NCBI GenBank assembly: GCA_039984955.1
Contig: JBDWTN010000007.1
Location: forward strand, 124,001-188,000
Origin: Marinobacter alexandrii
GTDB taxonomy: Bacteria; Bacteroidota; Bacteroidia; Cytophagales; Cyclobacteriaceae
DNA: 64,000 bases
Direction: 5' to 3'
Position numbers and translations under genes: made by a program. Shown here piece by piece: positions 1-8,941 of the stretch (its first letter is position 1; each line of letters starts with the position of its first letter). The notes below the pieces were generated by a model. The model had not been told where the DNA came from, made no database searches, and saw nothing but the letters and a program-made list of their open reading frames with translations.

Positions 1-1
1 A

Positions 2-310
2 GAATTTGAAGAGTTGGTGCTTCTCACCATAGCCAATCTGGCCAAAGATGCCTATGGGGTTGCCATACTCAATGATATCTCAGAAAGAGCCAATAGAAAG
101 CTCAGCATCGGAGCACTACACTCTACGCTTACCCGGTTGGAGGAAAAAGCCTACATCTCTTCCTATCTGGGAGAGCCAACCAACGAACGTGGTGGCCGGC
201 GTAAGCGATACTTTGAATTGACTGACAGTGCAATTACAGAACTGAATAATATGAAAGCACTCAGAGATCAGTTGTGGTCTGGTTCAAAAATCAACCTTTC
301 ACTTAAGTGA
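2..310 (+). CDS. PadR family transcriptional regulator, 5' end outside window
   Basis: The reading frame is open from the first complete codon, so the start codon lies left of the window; 102 residues remain. The visible protein is a winged-helix DNA-binding domain of the PadR type: it opens with EFEELVLLTIANL, continues with a helix containing DAYGVAI, and carries the recognition-helix stretch SIGALHSTLTRLEEKAYI followed by a wing with GGRRKRYFELT. PadR repressors normally control a neighbouring transporter gene. Here the stop codon overlaps the GTG start of the next permease gene by four bases (GTGA), so the two are almost certainly one translationally coupled unit. The ligand is unknown. 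Family assignment is firm; the target is inferred from position. Confidence 0.93.
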   Translation, partial: EFEELVLLTIANLAKDAYGVAILNDISERANRKLSIGALHSTLTRLEEKAYISSYLGEPTNERGGRRKRYFELTDSAITELNNMKALRDQLWSGSKINLSLK

Positions 311-2925
311 AAAGTAATCCACATCCCCCAAGGTTTGCTGAGCGGCTACTCAAATGGTATGCAGGCAGAGCGGATATGGAAGATATTCAAGGAGACCTGG
401 ATGAAGTCTATAGGTTAAACCTAAATCAGAACGGGGGACTAAAAGCTGACATTATCTATTGGCAACAGGTGCTTTCCCTTTTATTTTCTTATGGACTAAA
501 GAAGCGTAGAAAGGGTGCATCATACTCTTTCCATTATCATAAAAACTCAGCGGCTATGTTTAAAAATTACTTCAAAATAGCAATACGCAGTTTCTCGAAA
601 CACAGGCTATTCACGACCCTCAACGTATTTGGACTTGCGCTTGGGATGAGTGTATGTCTAGTTGTACTTTCAATTGTCGTAGCTATCTATCAATCTGATG
701 GATTTCATACGCATAAAGATCATATTTATCAGCTCAACACCAACATAGCTAATGAATCTGAAGAAAAGACCTATGGCTCCTCTTTTCATGCAACAGGGAA
801 CTACCTTAAAGAAAATTACCCTTTCATTGAAGAGGTGGTTAGCATACAGTCTGATTTTAGGCCAATCGTTAATCATCATGGAAATGATCTAAACTTCACA
901 GGATACTTTGCAAGTGAGGCTTTCTTTGACGTCTTCAGTTTCAAATTGATTAGTGGTGATCCACACTCTATATTGAAAAAGCCTTTTAGCGTAGTACTAA
1001 CAGAAAAGACTGCTAACAAGCTTTTTCGAGATGAAAATCCAATTGGAAAAACGGTAGAAACAGACATGGGAACTTTCACTGTGACTGGTGTTATGGAAGA
1101 TTTGAAGCAGACCCATTTCTTTTTTGAGATGCTTGCCTCTTATGAAACGTTTAAGGAGATGGGATCCTCCGACCTCAATAATGATTGGGTGAATTACAAG
1201 AACAACTATGCCTACATTTTATTGCAAGAAGGCACTAAACAAAGTCAACTGGATTTTGCTCTTTCTGAGATAGCTGAACATGCTTCCATTTTTCATCTAA
1301 ACAAAAAAATCGATCTGGAATCTATCGAACTGCCCCGTGTAGTTCCCAGATGGAATATCAACAATCCAATAGGCATAACCTGGGATAAACCCTCACTCAT
1401 TTTCTTTCTTGCAATTGGAATTTTAATGCTGATGCCTGCCATATTTAATCACACCAACTTATCCATTGCCAGGGCATTGAAGCGGGCAAAAGAGATTGGT
1501 ATTCGAAAAGTGGTTGGTGCAGAAAAAGTACAGATTAAAATTCAGTTCATTGTAGAGACTGTACTCATGGCACTATTAGCGCTTGGGGCTTCTTTCCTGA
1601 TAATGAAACCAATGAAACGAGGCTTTCTGGATATGGTCTATTTTTCAGAGGTCCTTGACACTGACCTAAACATCTATCAAGCTTCTATTTTCCTTCTATT
1701 CTCTTTATTGGTAGGCTTATTTGCAGGAATCTTCCCTGCTCAATATTTTGCCAGATTAAATCCGATTCAGATATTGAAAGGTGAAATAACTAAAGGGAAG
1801 AATGGCGCATCAGGATTCAAAAAAGGGCTCTTCGTCTTTCAATTTTTCATGTCACTGGTATTCATTATTGGAGTAGCGGCAATCAGCAAACAGTACAGCT
1901 ATGTGTTGAACAATAATCATGGGTTTGAGTCGGACAATATTCTTACTCTTCCTTTCAATGGAATTGACAAACAAGTTGCTATCAATGAGCTTGGCAATCA
2001 TCCGGATGTAAAAGCCATCACAGCGTCATCTAATCTACCAGGAGTATTCTTACCCGATAGAATTCAAATCACATCAAATGATGTAGATACAATAGAAGCA
2101 ATACAGGTATACATATCAGATGATTTTGTTAAAAACATGAAAATGGAGCTGAGTTGGGGTGAAAGTGAGTCCATCAGTCGGTCCCATCAGAATGAAGAGT
2201 TAGTACTGGTCAATCAACAGTTTATCAACTTATTGAAAGTGTTTAATACGCAAAAAGATACGCTCCGATTCAACTTGTCAGATGGTACTCATTGTAGAGT
2301 TGTTGGGATACTAAAAGATTTCAATTTTGAGCCGCTGAGTGAGTTAATTAGTCCACTAATGATGCGCTACTCATTAGCAGAAAGCAACTATGCTTTACTT
2401 ACTATCAATTCACCTAATATCAAACGAACTATTTCAGAGTTGGATGATATCTGGAAAGCCATTGATCAAGACGAGGGTTTTCAGGCCTCTTTCCTGGATG
2501 ATGAAATCGAAGAAGCTTATTACATCATGGTTGCTCAGATCAAATTCTTTAGTGTATTGAGTCTATTGGCTATCACCATTTCTTGCTTAGGATTGCTAGG
2601 AATGGTCTCATATACCACAGAGAATCGCACAAAAGAAATTGCTGTTCGGAAAATTATGGGTGCAACGAATGGAAGCCTTTACTATTTACTCACCAAAGAT
2701 TTTATCAAGCTCATTGGGATCTCCTCATTAATCGCTATCCCTTTTTCTTATCTTTTTTATGACAAGGTATTTCTTCATTTCCTTATCAGATATGGAACTG
2801 GATTGGGAGTGATTGAAGTGATTGCAAGTATTGTGTTTTTGTTCATTGTAGGTGCAGCATCTATTTACTGGCAGACATCCAAAGTAACTAAGGCCAATCC
2901 AGCAACAAAGCTGAGGTATGAATAA
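307..2925 (+). CDS. ABC transporter permease, FtsX/MacB type with PadR-linked prefix domain
   Basis: An 872-residue inner-membrane permease of the MacB/FtsX superfamily. Residues about 1-75 form the soluble prefix domain seen in PadR-linked permeases of Bacteroidota (LLKWYAGRADMEDIQGDLDE). It is followed by MFKNYFKIAIRSF, a first membrane helix near 106-127, a periplasmic MacB core domain, three helices near 370-490 with the FtsX signature RAKEIGIRKVVGA, a second periplasmic domain, and a second FtsX module near 740-865 with TKEIAVRKIMGA. The start is GTG at 307, supported by the four-base overlap with the PadR gene and by homology beginning at once. No ATPase is encoded here, so it must use one from elsewhere. 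MacB-type systems act in mechanotransmission or export rather than classical import; the substrate is unknown. Confidence 0.93.
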   Translation: MKSNPHPPRFAERLLKWYAGRADMEDIQGDLDEVYRLNLNQNGGLKADIIYWQQVLSLLFSYGLKKRRKGASYSFHYHKNSAAMFKNYFKIAIRSFSKHRLFTTLNVFGLALGMSVCLVVLSIVVAIYQSDGFHTHKDHIYQLNTNIANESEEKTYGSSFHATGNYLKENYPFIEEVVSIQSDFRPIVNHHGNDLNFTGYFASEAFFDVFSFKLISGDPHSILKKPFSVVLTEKTANKLFRDENPIGKTVETDMGTFTVTGVMEDLKQTHFFFEMLASYETFKEMGSSDLNNDWVNYKNNYAYILLQEGTKQSQLDFALSEIAEHASIFHLNKKIDLESIELPRVVPRWNINNPIGITWDKPSLIFFLAIGILMLMPAIFNHTNLSIARALKRAKEIGIRKVVGAEKVQIKIQFIVETVLMALLALGASFLIMKPMKRGFLDMVYFSEVLDTDLNIYQASIFLLFSLLVGLFAGIFPAQYFARLNPIQILKGEITKGKNGASGFKKGLFVFQFFMSLVFIIGVAAISKQYSYVLNNNHGFESDNILTLPFNGIDKQVAINELGNHPDVKAITASSNLPGVFLPDRIQITSNDVDTIEAIQVYISDDFVKNMKMELSWGESESISRSHQNEELVLVNQQFINLLKVFNTQKDTLRFNLSDGTHCRVVGILKDFNFEPLSELISPLMMRYSLAESNYALLTINSPNIKRTISELDDIWKAIDQDEGFQASFLDDEIEEAYYIMVAQIKFFSVLSLLAITISCLGLLGMVSYTTENRTKEIAVRKIMGATNGSLYYLLTKDFIKLIGISSLIAIPFSYLFYDKVFLHFLIRYGTGLGVIEVIASIVFLFIVGAASIYWQTSKVTKANPATKLRYE

Positions 2926-2947
2926 TCATTTAGCTAAAAAGGACAAA

Positions 2948-5563
2948 ATGACTAAGCAGAACTACCCTCCCATTCTTGCCGAAAAACTACTCAAATGGTA
3001 TGCTGGCAGAGCAGAAATGGAAGATATTGAAGGAGATCTGGATGAGGTTTATCAAAACCAATACCAACAAAAAGGAAAACTAAAAGCCGATCTCAAATAT
3101 TGGCATCAAATATTCTCACTACTCTTTTCCTACGGACTAAGGAAAAGAAAATCAAAAGCAGACTATTCTTCATACTACTTTAAAAACTCAATGACTATGT
3201 TCAAGAATTACTTCAAAATCTCCATCCGAAATCTTAAAAAGCAAAAGGCATTCACCATCATCAATGTCCTTGGTTTATCCATAGGAATGTCTATAGCCCT
3301 ACTTGCATTAGCAATGTACTTAGAGCTCAATCAGTTCGACACTTACCATGAAGATGCTGAAAATATTTATCGCGTGACTACTGAATTAACATACAGTGGA
3401 GATAGAGAAAAGTATGCTTCTGCACCACCAGCGCTCACTTATCGAATGGATGAAGAAATACCTTCAATCTATAAATCCGTTCATATAGATGAGAATTTCT
3501 CTGCTCTAATTGATCACAATGGAAACAATATTCGAACATACGGATATCATACCGAACCTTCTTTTTTTGATGTATTTGCCTTTGAACTGGAGTCTGGAGA
3601 CCCATCCGTTCTAAATGAACCAGGAGTTGTTATACTCACAAAAGAATTAGCGACAAAACTATTTGGTGAGCAGTCTGCTCTGAATCAAATCATCGAAACT
3701 GAAGAGTGGGGGCAGTTGCGTGTGGCAGGTATTTTGAAAGAATTTCCAAAGCTTACTCATCTAGCTTTTGACCTTCTTGCAGGCTTTCCTGTTTCTAAGA
3801 AATTTAATGCCAATTACAAAACATCTCAATGGACAGATTTTACTGATAGCTATTATTATTTCGCTATACCAAATGAGTTTAAAAGTCAGTTAATAAGTCG
3901 AATGAATGAAATAGGTCAAGCTGGCACACTTGATTTTCAGGCAGAAGATGAAACGGTAACCTATGACTTACAAGCACTATTAGACATTACACCGGGAGAA
4001 CTTATCAATGATGGAATTGGAGTGCAGTTTGATATGCCTACTATGCTTCTATTTTTTGGAATCTCATTACTTATTCTAGTTCCCGCATGTCTTAATTATT
4101 CTAATATGTCCATTGCTATTGCACTAAAGCGAGCAAAAGAAGTAGGGATAAGAAAGGTAATGGGTAGCTATAGAAAGCACATCATCAATCAGTTTTTAGT
4201 CGAAACGATACTCATATGCTTGGCTTCACTCTTAATCTCTAGCCTCGCTTTCATTCAGCTCAAAAAGGAGTTTTCAAGTATGCTCGCGGGCGGTACATCT
4301 CTCCTGTTCGAAGTGACTCCTGTCTTGATCCTCGTGTTTATTGGTTTTGCCATTCTAACGGGCATTTTAACAGGCATAGGACCGGCACTCTATTTTGCGA
4401 AAATATCCCCCATTCAAGCTTTGAAATCAGATTCCTCCAAGAAAGTCACCATCTCAGGCATCAGAAAAGGATTGCTCGTATTTCAATTCGCCATGACGTT
4501 GAGCTTCATGATTGGAACGGGAGTATTACTTAAACAATACCAGGAAAGCAGGTCTTTCAAGCTTCCATTTACCACAGAAAACACATTCATTGTTTATACT
4601 CAAAAAACAGATGTCCAACTTCTGAAAAACGACCTCTCGAATCAGTCCAACATCTCGGCGTTAAGTTTCAGTTCCAGTATTCCAGGCACTTCACTCACGA
4701 AAAGCACATTCGTCTTTAATGACGATTTGCAAGATTCAGTAAGAATCAGAGAAGTATTTGTAGACGATCAATTCATAAATAACATGAATCTCAGCATGAT
4801 TTGGGGAGATAAATTAAGCGAAAGTGGACAACAAGTCGATGAGGTAGTTGTCAATCGGGAGATGATGAGAAGACTGGATCAATTAAACTTTAAAGACACC
4901 ACATTCATTTCTCTGAAAAACGGTCAATATGCAAAGATTGTAGGAGTCATTGAAAATTATAATCATGAACCTCTCAATGAAAGCATTGAGCCTATGATGT
5001 TAAGAATTGATGATAGCGAGCTCGCTTATGCTATAGTCAGTCTTCAGAATGAAAATCATATTGCTAGTACTCAGTTCTTGCAAAATAGATGGGACGCATT
5101 GTTTCCGAATGTCCCGTTCAGAGCTACTCTCTTAGAAACAGAAATAGATAACGCCTATGATTTCTTTATCATTGGCTTAAGAATATTTGGATTTTTAGCG
5201 GTTTTAGCGATTACAATATCCTGCTTAGGTTTATTGGGAATGGTTGTGTATGCAACAGAAAACAGAACGAAAGAAGTAGCCGTTAGAAAAATACTTGGGG
5301 CTAGTAAGAAAAGCCTTTACAGAACACTCGCCGGACTATTTATTAAACTCTGGTCTATTGCATTACTTATAGCCATACCAGCTTCCTATCTCTTTTATGA
5401 CAATTTTCTAGTAACCATTTTTAACAAATTCGGAGATGGTGTTGGCCTTGTTGAGATTGCTTTGAGTGTATTAGCCACGCTCCTCCTAGGTGGAAGTGCG
5501 ATCATATGGCAAGTCAACAAAATAGCCAATGTAAATCCCTCAGATAATTTGAGATATGAATAG
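2948..5563 (+). CDS. ABC transporter permease, paralogue of the preceding gene
   Basis: A second FtsX/MacB permease with the same architecture as its upstream neighbour: prefix domain (ILAEKLLKWYAGRAEMEDIE), MFKNYFKISIRNL, MacB core, FtsX module with RAKEVGIRKVMGS, second core domain and a C-terminal module with TKEVAVRKILGA. I prefer the ATG at 2948, which has an AAAAAGGA-like ribosome-binding site and starts ten residues before the conserved region; an ATG at 2918 is in frame, overlaps the previous stop and would add ten residues, so coupling from 2918 cannot be excluded. The pair is clearly a tandem duplication whose copies have diverged strongly in the periplasmic parts. It is probably co-transcribed with the PadR gene. 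Substrate unknown. Confidence 0.92.
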   Translation: MTKQNYPPILAEKLLKWYAGRAEMEDIEGDLDEVYQNQYQQKGKLKADLKYWHQIFSLLFSYGLRKRKSKADYSSYYFKNSMTMFKNYFKISIRNLKKQKAFTIINVLGLSIGMSIALLALAMYLELNQFDTYHEDAENIYRVTTELTYSGDREKYASAPPALTYRMDEEIPSIYKSVHIDENFSALIDHNGNNIRTYGYHTEPSFFDVFAFELESGDPSVLNEPGVVILTKELATKLFGEQSALNQIIETEEWGQLRVAGILKEFPKLTHLAFDLLAGFPVSKKFNANYKTSQWTDFTDSYYYFAIPNEFKSQLISRMNEIGQAGTLDFQAEDETVTYDLQALLDITPGELINDGIGVQFDMPTMLLFFGISLLILVPACLNYSNMSIAIALKRAKEVGIRKVMGSYRKHIINQFLVETILICLASLLISSLAFIQLKKEFSSMLAGGTSLLFEVTPVLILVFIGFAILTGILTGIGPALYFAKISPIQALKSDSSKKVTISGIRKGLLVFQFAMTLSFMIGTGVLLKQYQESRSFKLPFTTENTFIVYTQKTDVQLLKNDLSNQSNISALSFSSSIPGTSLTKSTFVFNDDLQDSVRIREVFVDDQFINNMNLSMIWGDKLSESGQQVDEVVVNREMMRRLDQLNFKDTTFISLKNGQYAKIVGVIENYNHEPLNESIEPMMLRIDDSELAYAIVSLQNENHIASTQFLQNRWDALFPNVPFRATLLETEIDNAYDFFIIGLRIFGFLAVLAITISCLGLLGMVVYATENRTKEVAVRKILGASKKSLYRTLAGLFIKLWSIALLIAIPASYLFYDNFLVTIFNKFGDGVGLVEIALSVLATLLLGGSAIIWQVNKIANVNPSDNLRYE

Positions 5564-5654
5564 GTAATTTCAATCTTATTAATTTTTACTTTTATCAGGA
5601 ATCTGACAACATTTCAATGAAATTTATATTCCATTTGCAGCGTTAAACTGCACA

Positions 5655-8138
5655 ATGACCAGAACACTAATATCTACTTTCATTCTTTTCGTTATAGTCT
5701 TTTCATTGGATGCGCAGCAGACTGTCGTATCTGGAAAAGTAACCGAGGTTGAAACTGGCGCTCCAGTACCTTTCGCCACCGTTGTTTTTCAAGGAACAAC
5801 GGAAGGTGCTGTGACCGATTTCGATGGAAACTTCACTGCGTCTACAAGTCTAAATGTAGATTCTATTTATGTCACATATGTAGGCTTTCTTAAGCGAGTT
5901 AAGGGCTTAAAGCGTGGTGAAAATCAAGTGATAAATTTTCAGCTTGCTGAAGACATCATGACATTAAACGAAGTAGTGGTGACGCCAGGAGAAAACCCAG
6001 CTTTTGCTGTAATGCGCAAAGTCATTGAAAACAAAGACAAGCACGATAAACGAAAGTTGGCAGCCTACGATTACGAAAGCTATACACGTACCGAGTTTGA
6101 TTTAGACAACATCTCCGATGAGATGCGTGATCGCAAACTCATGCAGAAGGTATTGGATGTTATGGATAGTATTGATCAGATTGCAGGAGAAGATGGCAAG
6201 CCCATTCTTCCATTGATGATGTCGGAAGCTATTTCACGGTTCTATTTTAGGAAAGCACCTTATGCAAAGCATGAGCAAGTCATACGCACCAAAGTAAGCG
6301 GCATTGGAGTTACCGATGGAACCCTCACTTCTCAATTGATTGGAAGCACTTATCAGGAATACAATTTCTACCAAAACTGGTTAAATATCGTAGGCAAAGA
6401 GTTTGCAAGCCCAATAGCCAATGGATGGAAACTCATCTATGAATATGAGCTAGTGGATAGTCTCTACATTGGTGATGATTATTGCTATAAGCTGGAGTTC
6501 TTCCCAAAACAAGAGCTTGATCTTGCCTTCACAGGCTCCATGTGGATTACGAAAGACGATTATGCGTTAAAACAAATTGATGCTTTCGTTCCTAAAACGG
6601 CTAACCTCAATTTTGTTGAAAAAATCAAGATCCAACAAGAGTTAGCACCTACCACTTCCGGGCCGTGGTTACCAGCCAAAATTCGGGTAGTTGTAGATCT
6701 GAAACCTGTCACAAAGAAAACAGCAGGTATTTTAGCCAAGTTCTACGTCTCCAACAAGGACTTTGTGGTTGATCAACCAAAAGACAATGAATTCTATATG
6801 AATGTCATTTCTCTTGATCCCAATGTGAGAGAGTCTGACGAAGAATACTGGGCAGAAGCACGCCATGATTCACTTACTGCGATTGAAGTGAATGTATTTT
6901 CTATGATTGATTCACTAAAGAAGATCCCTGTTGTTCGAAACATTACAGAAATAACGAAATTCATTACGACAGGCTTCATCAAAGCAGGACCGATAGATAT
7001 AGGACCTTACACTACTTTCTTTGGTAACAATGATATTGAAGGGATAAGGTTGGGAATGGGCCTGAGAACAAATATTAATTTAAGCAACAAATGGACGATC
7101 GGTGGCTACACAGGCTATGGCTTTGATGATGAACGATGGAAATACACAGCGTACGTTTCCTTTTTAGCCAATAGGAATCCTTGGACTGAAATAAAATACG
7201 AACAGCAGCGTGAAGTTGAGCAAGTCTGGTTGTTGAATGAAGACATTGGTGCGAATAGTTTGTTCTATACTTTCAGTCGTTTCGGCACTCTCATTCAGCC
7301 TTTTCTAAAGCAGAAATACAAACTTAGTTTTCAAAGGCAGCTAGGCCAAGGCATTAATAGCACGCTATCCTTCAAACATGTAGAGATTCAGCCTTTGTTT
7401 GACTTTAGCTTTTTCACCGATGATGCCAGAACGGTTACTCAAACAGATTATTCCGTAAATGAAGCAACCATCAAAACGCGATACGGAAAAGATGAAATCA
7501 TCCTCGTAAATGACAATCAACGAATCAACCTGGGGCCGATTAGATTCCCCGTCTACGAATTCACCTACACCTATGGTTCAGATATCGCAGGAGGTGATTT
7601 TGAATATCACAAACTGAAACTCTCTTTTCAGAAACAACAAAAAATGGGGCTTTTCGGAGTATCTAACTTTAACCTGACTGGAGGTTACCAATTGGGCACT
7701 GTCCCTTATACCTTACTGTTCAATCCCATTGGAAATGAAACTCCTTTCTATGTAGGCTTTGCATATAACCTCATGAACTTTTTCGAGTTCTCGTCAGATC
7801 GGTATGTAGAACTAAAATATAGGCACTCATTTGAGGGATTCATTTTTAACCGAATTCCCCTACTGAAGAAATTGAAGTGGCGACTATTTGTAAATGCCAA
7901 TGGATTATTGGGTGATATTCGAGAAGAAAATATTGCTATTTCAAACTTTGAACGAGACGCAAACGATAATCCTATTCTACCATTTCGTCAATGGGATGGC
8001 ACACCTTATTTAGAGGCTGGTTATGGCATTGAAAATATTTTTAAAATCCTTTCTGTTCAAGCCTTCCACCGACTGACTTACATAGATGATAACGCATCTA
8101 AATTTGGATTGAAATTTAATGTTTCGTTCAGTTTGTAA
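5655..8138 (+). CDS. DUF5686 / carboxypeptidase-regulatory-like domain outer-membrane protein
   Basis: 827 residues with a cleavable signal peptide ending near residue 20 (FSLDAQQ). Residues about 25-110 are a CarboxypepD_reg-like beta-sandwich (VSGKVTEVETGAPVPFATV ending in NEVVVTPG), the plug-proximal module common in TonB-linked outer-membrane proteins. The rest matches DUF5686, beginning with NPAFAVMRKVIENKDKHD, and ends in beta-rich, alternating sequence with a terminal FNVSFSL that looks like an outer-membrane barrel. Family members are abundant in Bacteroidota, often one or more per genome, and have no settled biochemical role. It stands alone between a permease operon and trmN6; the 15-base gap to trmN6 suggests co-transcription. 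Location is inferred from signal peptide and barrel-like C-terminus. Confidence 0.9.
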   Translation: MTRTLISTFILFVIVFSLDAQQTVVSGKVTEVETGAPVPFATVVFQGTTEGAVTDFDGNFTASTSLNVDSIYVTYVGFLKRVKGLKRGENQVINFQLAEDIMTLNEVVVTPGENPAFAVMRKVIENKDKHDKRKLAAYDYESYTRTEFDLDNISDEMRDRKLMQKVLDVMDSIDQIAGEDGKPILPLMMSEAISRFYFRKAPYAKHEQVIRTKVSGIGVTDGTLTSQLIGSTYQEYNFYQNWLNIVGKEFASPIANGWKLIYEYELVDSLYIGDDYCYKLEFFPKQELDLAFTGSMWITKDDYALKQIDAFVPKTANLNFVEKIKIQQELAPTTSGPWLPAKIRVVVDLKPVTKKTAGILAKFYVSNKDFVVDQPKDNEFYMNVISLDPNVRESDEEYWAEARHDSLTAIEVNVFSMIDSLKKIPVVRNITEITKFITTGFIKAGPIDIGPYTTFFGNNDIEGIRLGMGLRTNINLSNKWTIGGYTGYGFDDERWKYTAYVSFLANRNPWTEIKYEQQREVEQVWLLNEDIGANSLFYTFSRFGTLIQPFLKQKYKLSFQRQLGQGINSTLSFKHVEIQPLFDFSFFTDDARTVTQTDYSVNEATIKTRYGKDEIILVNDNQRINLGPIRFPVYEFTYTYGSDIAGGDFEYHKLKLSFQKQQKMGLFGVSNFNLTGGYQLGTVPYTLLFNPIGNETPFYVGFAYNLMNFFEFSSDRYVELKYRHSFEGFIFNRIPLLKKLKWRLFVNANGLLGDIREENIAISNFERDANDNPILPFRQWDGTPYLEAGYGIENIFKILSVQAFHRLTYIDDNASKFGLKFNVSFSL

Positions 8139-8153
8139 TACCTAATAGCTTCA

Positions 8154-8900
8154 ATGTCCAACGATTACTTTCAATTCAAGCAGTTTCTAATACAGCAGGC
8201 CAATTCCGGAATGAAAGTAACTACCGATGGATGCCTGTTTGGAGCCTGGGTGGCGAGTGAGATCAATGCTAATGCCGAACCTAAAAAGATACTGGATATT
8301 GGAGCTGGTACTGGACTACTCTCACTTATGCTGGCACAAGCAACGCAGCAAAGTCAAATCGAAGCAGTTGAGATTAATACGTCAGCATTCGAAGAAGCCT
8401 TATCAAACTTTTCAGATTCGAAATGGAGTGAGCGACTGAAGATCTACCAATCTCCTATTCAAGATTTCTCTGTTGACTCTACCTATGATTTAATTCTATC
8501 CAATCCCCCTTTTTTTACTGATAGTCAGAAAGGAACAATAGATGATAAGAATCAAGCACTGCATTCTTCTGATCTACCTATGCAAGCTCTACTCAAGGCA
8601 GTGCTTGCATTGTTGTCCAAAGATGGAACGTTCTATGTACTGTTTCCTGAAAGAGAAATGGATCGGTTCATTGAACTGGCAAATAAGTCACAACTCTGCC
8701 TGACCGAATCTCTTGAAGTGAGAAACCAATCGGGTAGTAAGGTTTTTAGGAAAATGGCTGCTTTCAGCTTCAGAGAAAAAGAATTTAATCAAAGAGAGAT
8801 CATAATCAGGAAGTCAGATGGTAGATACACAGACGAGTTTTGGAGCTTATTGGAAGAATTCTACTTAGAGTACAATGATCCATATTTTAAAACATTCTGA
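8154..8900 (+). CDS. trmN6: tRNA1(Val) (adenine(37)-N6)-methyltransferase
   Basis: A 248-residue Rossmann-fold methyltransferase. Family members methylate N6 of A37 in tRNA1(Val) using S-adenosylmethionine. The N-terminus FQFKQFLIQQ and GMKVTTDGCLFGAW are the family hallmark, motif I is ILDIGAGTGLLSLML near residues 43-57, and the amino-methylase signature NPPFF sits near 117-121, which identifies an exocyclic adenine N6 target. Length is normal for the family (about 240). It follows the DUF5686 gene by 15 bases and converges on the M56 peptidase gene, with a long hairpin that includes its own stop codon in between. Confidence in family is high; substrate specificity is by family precedent. 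Confidence 0.9.
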   Translation: MSNDYFQFKQFLIQQANSGMKVTTDGCLFGAWVASEINANAEPKKILDIGAGTGLLSLMLAQATQQSQIEAVEINTSAFEEALSNFSDSKWSERLKIYQSPIQDFSVDSTYDLILSNPPFFTDSQKGTIDDKNQALHSSDLPMQALLKAVLALLSKDGTFYVLFPEREMDRFIELANKSQLCLTESLEVRNQSGSKVFRKMAAFSFREKEFNQREIIIRKSDGRYTDEFWSLLEEFYLEYNDPYFKTF

Positions 8901-8929
8901 GCGAGTAGAATATTACTCACTCAGAATGT
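8892..8929. terminator. Hairpin between convergent genes
   Basis: ACATTCTGAG at 8892-8901 pairs with CTCAGAATGT at 8920-8929, and inside it GAGTA pairs with TACTC, giving a long interrupted stem with a small AT loop. It overlaps the TGA stop of trmN6 and ends just before the stop of the convergent M56 gene. There is no clear T run on either strand, so it may be a Rho-independent-like block or an mRNA 3' end stabiliser rather than a canonical terminator. Confidence 0.5.
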
Positions 8930-8941
8930 AAGGCATTCGAT

